Assembly: GCA_946122785.1 (NCBI GenBank)
Contig: CAMGYJ010000010.1
Location: forward strand, 16,405,467 to 16,469,466
Direction of reading: 5' to 3'
DNA length: 64,000 nucleotides
Source of the DNA: Linum tenue
Lineage: Eukaryota > Streptophyta > Magnoliopsida > Malpighiales > Linaceae
How positions within the stretch are numbered: position 1 is the stretch's first letter; each line of letters starts with the position of its first letter. The translations under genes were made by a program, and so were the position numbers. The notes beneath the pieces are model-generated. The model was not told the DNA's origin. It ran no database searches and saw only the letters and a program-made list of their open reading frames with translations. This document shows positions 20,911-35,022 of the stretch, piece by piece.

Positions 20911-23900
20911 TCATTTCAGCACCAGTGGCCTTAGCGCTCCTTGTACGATCTCCTGAACCATTCGGTTCCGCCTACAAAGGTCCGACAGCTCTTCGACCGG
21001 TCCCATTAACGTGTTGATGTCCACTCCTGAAGCGGCATCTGATAATGCTTGCAAGAATCTCGTGCTTTCGACTTCCGTGACTGCTGTTGATGGGATCAAG
21101 GCGACACTCTCCTTGCCCCACTCCACCACCGCGACCCCTGCTGCCCGAGCTAGCGATAGCAATGTGTATGTTACCTGTGGCGAAAACGAGAAGAGACAGA
21201 GAAGCTTTGCTGAGATGGTGAACCTAAATAGAAAGCTGACCAGGGATTTTGAATAGGAGCATTACCGTTTCTATCCGGGAACTCGGAAGTGCCCCAGTTA
21301 ATGAAGCAATCAATATTCTGGTAATGGCAGGACCCCGTGGAGCAATAACGTTGTCCCTGATTGATAGGAACTGCTCTCCGAGGTTAGATTTCCGGAGGTC
21401 AAAGATGTCGGACAGGAAGGTCAGTATGGAGTTGGAGGCCTCCCTGCAAAAAAGATTGATCTTTGTCAGTATTCATTAGCACATCGCAGCAACTCGTCAT
21501 CAAACTCTTTCGGTATTATCCAGATAAGTATGCATGCATGCTCTATTCAACCTCAGAAGACTGAACCATATTTAATCCAACAGACTAATATTTTATGTGC
21601 TACGCAAGAATAGTAGGTTCTATACCTATGTTGTACTGTCACACCGATCAGGGCACAATCAACTAATGAAGGGAAAACTTCAGATGGAATGAACAGCTGA
21701 GGACAGTAACGCATGCACCTCGATGCCAGTAAGAAGCAATCATCTGCTATATCTGGTCGCAAGGTGAAGTCCTGCAGTATGCATAATCGTAATGTTAATG
21801 AATCTAAATATTGTCAACCGGACGAGAATCACAAGGTAATATAATAATATCATGCTGATTGCAAAAGCAGACCTCTATATTTGTAAGAAGGCATTTCGTA
21901 TGTGTGAAGAGCGCTTCAATCAAGCTTTTCAGGTACAATGCACAGGATGGATCAGAACCAAATATCTGCAGATCACACACATAGCACGGCAGCTTAATTA
22001 TGTGATCAGATATGGTAAAAGCTTTACTCAAGAAAGGGATACATACTTTTATGACTTCACTAGACAGGTAAAGGAAGCATGGTTGGTGGTGTTGCCTATA
22101 TAGGCGTTCAATCTCCTCTAACATAACACCAATTGTGACTCCCATGAACCTGCCAGAAGTTCTTACCTGATGAAGATAATAATAATTGAGTTACAAATAC
22201 ATGCGGTATTGCCAAAGCAACACAAGCTCAACCAAAACGGAAGTTACAGCTAATGTCCCAGAAACAAGACCAAATAGAATACTATTAGGTAGCTCACCAC
22301 CATACTAGTAAAATACCTAATCGTTAAGCTTAAGGTGGATCGAAACCTCAGCACTCCATTGGCTGATGATTAATTTTTAATACTATATATATATATATTT
22401 CTGTCTCCGCCCAAGTTTAACCCTCTTAATTTAGTTTTAGAAATACAACGAATACACACATAAGCGAAGTTCGCTGACACACCGCATATTTACAAGCTCG
22501 GCACAAAGACTCCATTGTCCTCATCTCCCAAGCACGACTACAACAGAAAACAAATATTAAGTGACAAAGAAACGATGAAGAAAATACATACCGAATTAGA
22601 AATATGACTGTTTACATTTACTTACACGTCAAAAATTGCTTTCAGTAGAGGCCAGAGCCTATGTATTGCATCAGCCACAGCTTCAGGGTGATTCACATAC
22701 CTAGCAACCAGTCATTTAGTTGCACAGCAAGAATGACAATTGATGGAAGAAAATAGACAGATGAAAAAAATGGACCTGAAGATGTATGCAAGTCTATCAA
22801 TATGGACCGTTAGTTCACGAGCATGTTTCTTCCCAACTAGTTCTGGACCATGACTGATAATTTCCTGGCTTCCAAAGAACATATTTAGCATCAGCCAGAA
22901 TCCAACCACGCATTAGAACTACAATTGCAAAATGCCACACCTGTAAAGGAGCAACCACTGGAAAGCATAACTTCTCTAAAGCTTGCTTTGCCTGGTCAGG
23001 AGGCAGTTCTGTGATGACCATACTGCAAAACAAATTACAGCCGAAGCAAGGAATTGAGATCGTAATTGAACTGTCCATAGCGTAATCAAGAGATAGACAA
23101 ACGAAAATTAAATACAAACCTTAGGGCCTCAACTACATGCAGCGAGTCCTCAGCAGTGACTTTAAAAGCACCCTCTCCAATAACTGCTCGATGGTATATG
23201 GAGAAGAGATCATCAAAATATCCAGAAAGCTTCCTCCGACAATCTGCAAACAGAGTGAACTGCATTTTGAAAAGGCGAAAAAAATGCAAGCACATGAAAG
23301 AACTGAATCAAAAACAAAACACTTAGGTAAAAGTAGTGTCTTCTTGCTCTCCCTTTATGTTCTCAGTAACTTGTTTCCAGAATAAAGTGAGTTCAAGGGA
23401 GATGAAATGATATCTTATAGCTTCAAATATTAAGATAAGTTTCTTGTGTCAATAGTTTTCTACGGGACAGCCATACAATCATAGTTGGAAATCTATTGAC
23501 ACAGAACTAGTATAGCCACAGTGCCATTCTATAATAAATAACAGCCAGCTAGTTCGAAAAGGCTATGTGCAAACGATAAATAAACAAAAGAAATATTTCA
23601 CGTTCCATTTCTTCAAACTGTGACTATTGAATGAGTTTATCATTCCAATTTACAGCCAAGAAAAGAACATTCAAACTAAAGAATCCAAAAGGTAAACTTC
23701 ACTAGCAAATCAAGAGAACCTATCATAGCCTGTGAAGTACCAAATACTAATATGCTATATGAAGAACCACATCAAAAGTAGCTGTTACTAATTGCCACAA
23801 GATACCTCATTCAAGACACGCAGAAGTAAAATTGGAAATTGAAACAGATGAATACACATCCAGAAGAGACTCCATACCATCACAAATATGTCGAAATGCC

Positions 23901-26900
23901 AATGCAGCAGCTGCTGCTGACTCTTCAGATGTACCCATGCCACGTAGTAGAACCTTTATTACTGAAGACAATAATGCCAGTCCATCTGATGCAGCATCAA
24001 GCCACCTTGAATATGCTCCCATGGTTAAGCAAACTGAAATATTGTCAGGGAATTACTCAGTTCAGAGTCCAAAATGAATGTGAAGAAAGAAATTTGACAG
24101 AAGGGGATAAAATCAGGGACAAGCGAATCTATCCTCTATATCAACATGACCTGTCTGAAGCAGCTGGGGCTGGTCCGGAAGTTCCAAAAGCAAAGACATA
24201 ATCTGTGCATGGAAACAAAATAAAATATACATTAATCAAACATTATGAAAAAGAAGCAAAAGATTAGGTTCCAAGGAAGTTAAGCTACAGTGATCAGAAA
24301 GTTAATTTAGGTCACTGGAAATGAACAAGAACAGGTCGATTTTGTTATGTAAGACCATTCACATATATCAAGAGATGCAATCAGAAAATATAATAGTTAG
24401 CATTTTAGTTTAAACAATAACATCTGGGTTAGAAGCAAACGATGCTGCCAGGTGGAGGGAGGCAAAACCATGAACATGGACAAGGAAGAACACTGCTAAA
24501 TGCCTGTCGCCAAGAGGGAAACTGCTAACTCGAAACACAGCCGACAGTTCCCCACCAATCTGCTTATCTTATATAATATAAGATAATATCTAGACGAAAC
24601 GCCCCAAAAAGGAGTTAGAGATAAGTTTACCTTAGGCATCACTTCAGCCTCGGCAGTTGAAACATATTTTGATATAGCCCTCACACAAAATAAAGCAGCT
24701 TCTGCAGGACGCCACTCATTCTGTCCATTCCCCGAACAAGCTTGCGCCTTCAAAGGTAAAAAATTTCAGAATTTGAACAAACAAACAACAAATAAAAATC
24801 TCCAACTGAAGATTCTCCAGGAATATAAGAAAGCAAGAAATTACAAAATCATATCAGGTTATGGACAGGAGTGTATAATTCCAGAATGCCAAGATACTAC
24901 AACTGATGAAAAGAAAACAACAAGCCGTCATTTGTGAATATAATTGCAGCAGAAATAGAGTTTAATAGGTTTTCAAACGCATTCCATAAACATTTACAGA
25001 CTGAATCAGAAATGGAACAGACAAAAGTCTTCTAGAAGAAGCATGAGTGACTTATGAAAAAATATTACAAGTCACTCATGTATTTTGAGCCCTTGGTGTC
25101 AGTGTGCTGCATATATTTTGACCATACCATCTTTTTATAATTACGGAAGAAAAATGTATTGAAATGATAGATAAAAACATTGGACACTCACCTCTGCGAG
25201 CTTCAGATAAAGAATTCTCAGAATGGCATCACCCCCTAATACTGATGCTGCATCAATTAGCACATCCGCAACAGCTACCAAGACCAAGATTATATATAAG
25301 GGCTCAGTACACGATAAAAAGGAACCATATAAAGGAAAAACCCAAATAACCATCCACATATTAAGCAGGAAGGAGGGAGATGGTAGAAAGCCGAATGAAA
25401 AGGAGAATAGTCTGTCCAAATGTTCAAAAAAAGAAAATTCAATAGTTCGTTGAAACAAAAGTGCACATGACAACATTTAGACTCATGTTAATGTGAGTTA
25501 GCTGTAAACATACCATTCACATAGCACCTAATCAGTGCCCAGAAACTTCTGACAAAGACCAATTACGGATACTGAAGAACAAAAATAAGCTTTTCCTCCA
25601 ATTGACAAAAAGTAAAAACAGGACACTGCCAGTTCTTTGTTCACTATATTCAATCATCAGTGAGCAGTCAGTCACTACCTTGTGCCACAACCTGGTCCAG
25701 CACACTTGCGAAATTTCAACATCAGCATCGCAATGTAAAGCCTGACAGTTTTCCCACTTGAAAGGCGCCTAATTGGATCCTATGTGACAGTGCAGTTGTA
25801 ATATGCTCCCCTAGTTGAAACCCTATCTGAGTTGCCAAGCCGGAAAGGAGCTATACTCAAATGTTTTCACTGAACATTGGATAGTACATCGCATGTGAGT
25901 ACCACACTTGAATCAGGCTGGTGCTCAGAGTACCAGAGTAGTCCAGCAGAAAACACAACAGGGGAAAAACAGTCAGAAGTTATCATCCTCTGCCACTGTT
26001 GCCTTCTCAGTCAGATAGTACTTCTCTTTTTTCTTCTTTTTATCATTTCAAAATGCACTACAACAAAACTTAAGATGAAGTCAATTGATCACATTTGAAC
26101 TCACTTGGGATGCGACTAAGTTACTTTAATGATTTAATCACTTGTTTAAAACAGGTAAAATGGAAGTATTTTGTCCTCAGTTTCCTTATTTTGGTTTCAG
26201 ATTTACTCATAACATAAAGCATAAGGCACCAGAACAAAGTGCCTCACAGAGGACACATTCTGAAGCCAGACACAGGACAAATCATTCAGTATTCTGGTTC
26301 ACATCTAAATTGCTGATGATATCTTCCCAGCCTTTGTGCACCTCAACAAGTCAACATTCAGTAGAACAAAGGCAGTAATCTTCACAACAAACACACAAAG
26401 TGCAGCATGCCTTGTAACAATCATGAATTAGGTGAACATACAACATAACAAAAATTACCATATCTAGTCTGTTTGAATTCCTTCAGGTCTTCAATTGATA
26501 GGTTCTGATAATCTTGTGGATACTGAACGCGGAAGCTAACCTGTACAGCAGTAAACACGTCTCATTCATAAAAGTACCAAGCAAAAAAGCGAACTGTCTT
26601 TCTATCAAATGTGTCCTCAGAGTGAAGACAATCAATTACTTGAGTAATGAGTGAGACAATGAATTGGTAGAGGAAATCTATGGCTCTGTTACAAGTATAT
26701 TTTCAAAATGAAGACAATCGATTACTCGAGTTTGGACTGGAGAAAACGTTATTTTACCAATGTATTGTTAGAAAGAATATAAAGTTCCTTGGAAAGAAAG
26801 CTAACATTTGTGCACAACTGTTATGGTCTTACATTGTAACTAATTGCAACTCACATAGTTGAATAAACCTTTCATGGCACTGAATCATGCACCTCTAGCA

Positions 26901-29900
26901 AAGTTGTTTGCTAACATGACAAATATATGTCTTTAGCATCTAAAAGTATTACTCACCAGGGATACAAGTGACTCATAAGCTGACTGAAAAATCTGCAGCC
27001 TCCTATTTCTCTCAGCTTCAGCGGATGCTTCATTTCCGTAAGAAATATAGGAATCCCTAACAATAATAGTGGCATGGTAAATAACTTGTATTCAATCCCA
27101 ACAAAAAAAAAATCTGAATAATTCACGTCTTGCAACTAAGTGCTGATAAATAGATCTCCTTGTCAGAGATACCTCCTAGTCAAGAACACTTGAAGATTAT
27201 GCCAAAAATTAAATGTCATTGAGGCAATGTCATATTCTGGATGTGAAGCAACTTCCAGCAACGCATTGACTATCACCATTGGTTCATCAGAACCTGTAGG
27301 GAATATACAAACTGCATTAAACACTGGTTTCTCATCTTTGCTAATTGCTAGTAATTCTTATGTATTTCAGACTTTTCCTTCTCGATAAGGTAAGATAAAA
27401 AACAGTCGATGGACCATCATTCTTCCATCTCTCAAAAGTAAGCCCAGAACAAGAATGTTAAGATGAGGAATAAGGAAAATATACCAGTAGCAATAAGCTC
27501 GACATATGAATCACCCAAGTCAGCAAATAATCGAGCAATTGCCTTCACATCCTCTTCATCCTGTGAGAAATTTTGCAAACAACATATAAGATCTGCATGT
27601 TTGTTGAAGCTGTGTTATTGTTCGGACTTCTTGTAACTAGAATGTGCAAGTGATAGGAAAAAGAGCAGTCTAAATGATATCTAGAGAGAAGCAAAATATT
27701 CAAAAAATCAATGCAATACAAACTAAGAGAATAATGGCCTCTAAAGCACAAGAATGCCTCAGGACAAACAGCTACGTCAGTTCAATACTTCTCCATATGA
27801 CAGAATTTAGCAAATTGCACCCAGTAGATCGAAGTCCTCAACTATAGAATTGGAATATGTCATTAAGTTCCATAGTGCTAACATTTGGGAATAAAAACTC
27901 TGCAAGCAATGAGCGATTCAAGTGAACAGAACAGCATTCCAATAGATGAACACAGAACAAACTTATTCCACAAACAAGTCACTCCTCACAAGCAGTGGTT
28001 TTGTTCATGGTCCAAACTAAACCCTAATAGAAGCCAGACGTACACATAACATAAAGTAGAATACTAATTGAACTATTGAGAGATGCCAGCTACCAGAATA
28101 GCATAATACCCGTGAACCTTTTAGGTCCCGTTCACGTAATATGATAAATAGACACGGGTATGCAACTAGTAAGGACCAGAAGGCAATCGTTATAGTCCAT
28201 ATTGAAAAAAGGCTCACAGCTTTCTAGTGGAGTGAAAAACTTCTCCAGGTCGGTAACCAGGGTTAAGCCTTCACATTAGTGTACCAGACTGTACAACCTA
28301 CTCCTAATTTCACCAGAACCAAGATATGATGATAATTCTTATCAAAATGGGAGAGACCAGACATATCAAAACCTTGTATCCGAGGACCCCCTGTCACCTC
28401 AGACGTACAAGTTTAAATAAGATTTCTATGTGATATATATTGGACGATAATACATCCACATTATCTTAAACATTTAAAATAATGTGTGATGTTGTACTTC
28501 TTTCTGAATCACATATTCGCTTGATAGGACTAACTCAGATCACAAAGAGTTGAATATAGATAGACTTCAATGCAATACCTTTGAAGAATCTCTAAGTTGT
28601 TCCTTTAAACTCATCACTTGGGGGACAATCACTTGAATTAAAGGCATCTGTACAGGAATACCACCAGAATGTTTTGCAGTTGTGTAGTGTATCAATTCCG
28701 AAACCACTGCAGAGAAACTTCTGATTTCAGAATTTAAGAAGCAATATATTTAACAAGTTCCAATAAGGCAAAAACAATCATCGTTAACACATTTTTCCTT
28801 AACAATAACAAAACACAGCAACTCCTTTTTCCACTTAAATTTTCAGCTCCTTCTTAGTAGTTACAGCTCAAATAAACAATCAATAACAGAAAACGAAAGT
28901 ACAATTAATACCAATAAGTCAAAAAAACCACCAGATAATCTTCGAGAGTTAACAGCAATACCATTTACGGCAGCCTCGGACAGAAACTCAGAATTCAAGC
29001 TTGAAAGAGCAGTATGGACCAATGGATGCATTGCAAGCACAGAACCTGAGACCCTGAAATCAAGAGAAGCTGCATGATAATAAAAAAAAATATATCAAAT
29101 TTGAACAGAGACCAACTAGAAAGGGAATTCTATCATGGACCCTTAGATTCAAAATATACATCCCTACAAAGTAACAGATCCAATAGCATGATACCATGTC
29201 CTCCATATTAACAACATTATCCGATTCTACAAACATACGAAACATCCAGCCTCACAAGTAGGATGAAATGCATACCCATGCCTTAGGCGCAGCCAAGAAG
29301 CAAATGCCTCAAGAACCTGGAGGAATACACATCATTAGAAATTCATCCAGTGTATGCACTGATATCAACAGTTTAAGTGTTTGACATGGGCTGAAATTCA
29401 ATCATTGTGGACCTGACAGGTGCAAGGACACCTCAATTTCTCATTTGGTTTTTATTTTACATATTTTTAAGGAGGAATACACATCATTAGAAATTCATCC
29501 AGTGTATGCACTGATATCAACAGTTTAAGTGTTTGACATGGGTTGAAATTCAATCATTGTGGACCTGACAGGTGCAAGGACACATCAATTTCTCATTTGG
29601 TTTTTATTTTACATATTTTTAAGCATGGCATAACGTATGGATAGAGATAATCAGAACACTAAAGACTAGAATGACAACAATGGCTCAAGAGATTGCAAGC
29701 AAGCATAGACGTCTCGTAGATAATTGAAGATTAAGACAACAGAAACCACAAAACCAGGATCCTATTTACAACATCCATGATAGAAGGACAACAGCACTTT
29801 CAGCTCCAGGAAACAGGAAACAGGAAAACTTGAATAAAGAATGCCAGGTAACGAAACTAGGTCATGTTTTCTTACAAATAGAACGATCTAGTCCAACTTT

Positions 29901-32900
29901 CCAAGCATAAAATTACTTACTTCAATCAAGACCATGATGCAGCTAAGTGACGCATTAGAATATCTTACTAGCATTTGGTAATGCGTTGAAGTGCATGGGC
30001 CACCATTGCACCAGTAGCCCACCACAAATTGAAAGCAAGCAATTAAAATTGAAGGTTGTTACAAGCCGCAAATATTGCATATTATTCAAACAGCCTCTTC
30101 CAGAGACAGTGAGTGAAATAGTTTTGTTTTACCAAGAGGGCGCCTCAGAGAACAAAACAATCTCAAGAGTACTAAGCTATGTAAGTGATACTTTAGAGAA
30201 GCAAAAGAATAAGGAGAGTTCTTACCTGCTCCTTGAGTTCATTTATTTTCAAACAAGCAGTCAATATGCTAAGAGCCACTTCCATCTGGGATGTGAGCTC
30301 CTTTTCAAACTGACGTCGTCTTTCTGGACGAGCTGCAATTTTATGATTGAAGGTTTCCTGAAATGTGAACAGAGAAACAATTAAGAACATAGTCTGTGAC
30401 GCAGATCTACCAGTCATGAACCCCAAGAGCTTGACCTAGTATAAACAGGGATGAAAAACATCCAGACTATCATAGGCTCCCTTGGAGCAAACATTACTCA
30501 AAGAAGAATGCTAATCATGACATGATTTCTCAGTGTTTCACAAACAATATATATACAGCCTCCATCATGCAACCCGCACCGGACGTATCTAAGCAGCAAT
30601 CATCAATTGCAAGTCACTAAATATATAAGTTTTGTTCCACACACATTTCCTCTTCCTGCTACTTTAAACTAAAGAGACCCATCAAACTTACTATATTTGC
30701 TTCTAAAGTTTGATTCCCTTCCAATTAAATGTCATCACAAAACTAAGATATTAAATTTGTACAACCCATCAGTCAAGGAAGAAAGCTGAGAGAAAACAAA
30801 TAAGGCATAAAAAACATGTATAATCAAAATATTTTGTAATTACATAGAACAGAAAATACAAAATGGATCTTCCACGATGACATTAATTGATAACGATTGC
30901 ATTTTCAACTTGTAGGAGTGTACAGCCTGATTACAAAATGTTTCTTTGTCCCTGATTACTTGTCAAGTAGCAGCCTTGTATGTCCTTTTCTATACTCAGC
31001 CACCCTAGAGCGGGATATATATCTATCTAGATGTTAATAAAAAATCTGCCATTTTCAAATGAAACCATTCATAAAGAGCTTAGATCACTCACTACCCATT
31101 CGCAAGTAACATAACTTAGAATCTAAGCAACTGTAGCATTCCCAAAATGTGATTAATTATCAGAAAATGAAGACAATTAAAATTCACATGTACTTGCTTA
31201 CCTCGGGTAAAACTGTAAGCAACTCCAGGAATCCTGGGATATACTCTGGATGAGCATTCATCTCATCCCTGAGCCAATTCACAATACCACCATCTCCCCA
31301 ATCCTCCGCGGGAACTTGTACAGCCAAGGCAGCAACAGCAATACTGATCTATAAGCAGACGGCCTATAGTTACTTTACCTTATTATGAATACCTAATAAC
31401 CCAGAATTGAATGCTTTAACTCTACCTGAGTCCTGACTTTTGGCGGACCTCTATGAAATTTTTTCAGCAACGTCTGCAATTAAAATACATCCGAAATATG
31501 AAAAATGCTTAGATAGGATGCACAGGGCATTAAGCCAACAAGTACAATATCCTTATTCATTAACCAGAAAAGTGGCATGAGATGATATGGTGAAGATAGG
31601 GCATCCATAATATATGTCAGCCTCTTATATCGGTTGTCTTGCATATCCAGATAAGCATCAAAATAGATGTCGTCCATAAAAGGATACGCAATAACAAACA
31701 TTGGATTGAAACAGTGCAAGCCAAGTTCTTGATGAATTACAGTTCACCAGATTCATAATTACCCTTCAACAGCAAGGAATAGGGTTATCAAGGACATGCC
31801 AAGAAACAAAGCAAGAAAATGAAACTATTGAATAGACAAATATTTCCCGCCTAAATAAGCTGCCAAGTATATATCATAACCCCATGATGCCTTTCTTCTG
31901 AAGCAATGGTAGCAGGATCCATTGTGCTCGGAGAAGCATAAATAAATGCACATAAACCATGGAGCATAAGAAAATTTACATATATGAGGTACTATGGAAG
32001 CTCATGGTGCTTGCTTTCCACGAGTAGAGTTTTGATAGTTAAGAAGAATGGACGCTAGTATTAATGAAATATAACCATTGAGACGGAACCCACACTTCTC
32101 TGGTAGAAATCAAATATCTCATCTCATTACTCATTCATTTACTGTTTAGGGTAAACAATAAATCAGTAAATCTAACTGGCATGAAATTTAATAAAATGTC
32201 CCTGGTTACTCCAAAAATAAAAACAATGTCACTCACATTTAATGAAGTTTGCAACGGCCGAAAGGCTTCAGAAGGTAGCTCTTCGAAATCTCGTTGTACC
32301 TGAACACAAGTCGGGAGCAGCCAATTTCATACTCCATTCTTGAAGCAAATGAGAAAGCAATCAACACGCATTAAGTTGATAAAGATGACTGCTGCTGGAT
32401 TAACGGCTAATTGATCATCCCAGTTACCTTGCTCCTTAGGGTTTGAGAACAAAATATTAGTGTTTCCAAATTGCTCGTGGCATCGTGAAGCAGATTGTCA
32501 GCAACCTGATAGAAGCAGTTCAAGTTAGAATGCGACTGATACAACACAGTAGGCAATGTTTCAGAGAAACCCGGTAATACAAAGAGAAAAGCAAAAACGT
32601 CAGAGGTTAGTAAAAAGGAAAGCAGCTACCAAGAAATCTAACCGCAGATTCCAAAAGTTTACGCTCTAATAAAAAATACAGTGATTCGCGTCATATTTGC
32701 GTGCCCTCTGCCAATAGCAAACATTTTCAACTTCAGAATTGAAGTGAATGTAAGCTAGACTGGCTAATAAATGAATGACACTCTAAATTCTGCCCTCAGT
32801 CAAAAGCTCGATTATTAATTCAGCTAAATCGGTTTAGTCCAAGAACACTAATGATATCAAATTCTGAGCAGAACAAAATTCCCTAGTAGCATGCATACAT

Positions 32901-33396
32901 GTGTCTCAATTATTGGTTCAGCTTCATGTAAACCCACTTCAGAAACAGACAACCAGAGCCGCTGTATTACTTTAAGGTCGATGTAATCACGTAAAGACCT
33001 AGTTCCAACAATTCCGGTCCATCCAACTTTTCCTCTCAATTCCTACCAGCAATAGCCCCCTCCTCTACTACCATTTCTTCTATCCAGTAGCTAGCTAATT
33101 GGCCATTAATCTATCAGCACCAAAAGCAACAGCTAGCTCGGATGGAAATAGAAATTATTATGAACTTTGAAGGCTACAGCTTTCCGAATGCAGAAGAAAG
33201 CAGCTCCGCTCCGTTACCAATTCAGAAACAGAACAGAGAGAGAGAGAGAGAGAGAGAGAGACAGTAGGTGAACCTGCCAGGCATCGAGGGTGCGCTGAAA
33301 GCTCTGGAGCCAGCGATCGGCTTCCATGCGAACGGCATCGTCAGGGTGATGATACAGTGCATTTAGGGCTTCTTTGACGGAATTCTGGAGCTCCAT
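20911..33396 (-). CDS. MOS14: Transportin-SR / MOS14, nuclear importer of SR proteins
   Basis: Importin-beta family nuclear import receptor, orthologous to Arabidopsis MOS14 and animal transportin-3. It carries serine/arginine-rich splicing factors into the nucleus; in Arabidopsis it is needed for correct splicing of resistance genes such as SNC1. I placed 27 exons by GT/AG sites: 33274-33396, 32428-32505, 32237-32299, 31426-31473, 31202-31348, 30226-30357, 29276-29316, 28962-29053, 28579-28706, 27485-27560, 27173-27293, 26957-27056, 26459-26540, 25192-25274, 24631-24747, 24151-24202, 23878-24033, 23120-23243, 22941-23022, 22776-22864, 22626-22700, 22483-22537, 22047-22166, 21873-21965, 21626-21771, 21266-21443, 20911-21174. 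They total 2865 nt, 954 residues plus stop, close to the Arabidopsis length. It starts MELQNSVKEALNALYHHPDD and ends LRPLVLK. No stop or frameshift was seen. The individual splice junctions are my reading; exon 22 phase required the donor at 22625. Confidence 0.95.
29319..29622. repeat. 152-bp tandem duplication in a MOS14 intron
   Basis: Two copies (29319-29470 and 29471-29622) starting GGAGGAATACACATCATTAG, differing at only about two positions. The first copy begins at the 3' splice site of the intron before exon 7, so the duplicated unit includes the acceptor-proximal pyrimidine tract but not the AG itself. The duplication must be recent given the near identity. Confidence 0.93.
33233..33262. 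repeat. GA/CT microsatellite at the start of MOS14 intron 1
   Basis: A (GA)n run of about 30 bp on the plus strand, i.e. a CT run about 10 nt inside the 5' end of the first intron in transcript orientation. Such CT runs near plant 5' ends are common. Confidence 0.9.
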
Positions 33397-33834
33397 TTGA
33401 GAAGAAGAAAAAAACCCCGACTTCTTCCCCACTACACGGCCGCGCCTCACAATCAGGAAGCTCCCCCGCCAAACCAATGAGGACTGTGGGTGAAATCGAG
33501 CGAGGAGAGAGTTCGTGTGGGATTTGATTGCTGTTGGTGGTGCGTTCGTTTTTTCAAAGTGAACAAAGAAACCAAAAAAAAAAAAACAACACCCGAAAGC
33601 GAGAGGGAAGAAGAAAAAAAGAAAAAGCGAAAATGTAAACAAATGGTGGATTGGATTGTTGTTGTGTATTTTGATTTTTTTTTTTGTGGGAGGGGTTTTT
33701 GGCGCCCGCCCCTCTTCTCTGTTGTCAATCCAATCCAATTCCCTGACCTGATCTCTCACTCTCTCTCTTCCCCCCACGGCCCCACCCAGATGAATGAGCT
33801 CAGCGAATGAATATGGCCATATGGGCGGGTCAGA
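33397..33834 (-). promoter_or_regulatory. MOS14 5' leader and promoter region
   Basis: Only about 440 bp separate the MOS14 start codon from an inverted-repeat transposon. On the minus strand the segment is pyrimidine/T-rich directly upstream of the ATG, as in many plant 5' leaders. I see no clear TATA box. Open frames on either strand here are low-complexity. Confidence 0.5.
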
Positions 33835-35022
33835 TCCTGTGCTTAAGCCTAAAAACTTAAGCATATGCTTAAGGCAATTCTATTGGCTGGAAGCAGTTCA
33901 GTTTATTTTCAACAGGTAATTAGTTATATAATTATTAAGGGTGATCTCGGTATAGGAAGAAAATTAATAGCTAATAAAAAAAAACTAGGGAAAGAAACCC
34001 TAATCTTTTTCTTCCTCCCGTCCGCCAAAGAACTGCCTCCGCGATATATTAACGGACGCATCCGATTGTAGTCGGCGATCCCATCTACCATCCCGCCGCA
34101 GCCCGTCACCCTGGTTTCCTCCGTCTAGTGGCCGAACACGACATCGTCATCCTCGTCGTGAGACACCGCATCCCAGCATCGCATACCGGCACCGCTCCGC
34201 TACAAACCAGCCTGTCGCCGAGGCCTTGTGTAGCCCATTCGTTATCTTATATAGAAATGGATTGTCGGCGAGGGTTTGTGATAGGTAAGGTATGAGTAGA
34301 TTCCTATCGTCCTAGTAGCAACCCTCTATCAAAAAGTTGATAGGATAGTAGCTGCAGGTTAGAAATATATATTAATTAATAATGTAACAGCGGCAAGTGT
34401 TTTAAAAATGTTAATAGTGAGGAGTAAAAATGTTAATAGAGTGTTTTGAAATGTTAATAATTGGACCCTGCAGCCAATTGTCAACACTGCATCCATTATT
34501 AATATTTTTTAGGTCATTATCAATTTTATCTAGGTCATTATCAAAAAACTTTATCCGTGCCAACCATCTAAATCGTGTCCAACCACCATTATTAATATAA
34601 TATAGGCCATTATCAATTTTCACGAGGTCATTATCAATTTTCTCAAGGTCATAAAATAAAAAAAACGGTAACATACCTACACGCCGGCGATTACTTTCCT
34701 GGCAGCGTGAGGAAAAATATGCCGGCAACGATGAGGAAGGAGATTGGCTGGATGGTATGTGAGGGGTGGGAAGAAGACGACGAAACGGTTTCAAAAAAAA
34801 AAAAAACCCCTAACGATAGCTATATTAGTTTTTAGGGTTGAACTTTGAAGTTTTACGTTAATTATGAATTAATGTTAAATATTTGAATAAGTTAAATATG
34901 TTAATTACCGCAATACCCTTAATCATTTATTAACTAAAAACTCCTTAATAACTGCCAAATCCACTAACAACCAATAGAATTGGCTTAAGCATATGCTTAA
35001 ACTTTTGGGCTTAAGCACAGGA
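33835..35022. mobile_element. 1.2-kb terminal-inverted-repeat element upstream of MOS14
   Basis: Ends pair as an inverted repeat of about 50 bp: TCCTGTGCTTAAGCC at 33835 and its complement at 35022, then AACTTAAGCATATGCTTAAG (left) with a matching inner part, then CAATTCTATTGG. It has no transposase and no known coding content. The interior repeats GGTCATTATCAATTTT-like text four times near 34513-34650. I could not find a target duplication, so the superfamily is open. Confidence 0.8.

Noticed and set aside
33214..33864. 216-codon frame as the full first exon of MOS14
   Set aside because: Only the part from the ATG at 33396 matches the family. The upstream residues are low-complexity leader translation, and the downstream tail reads through the donor into a CT repeat.
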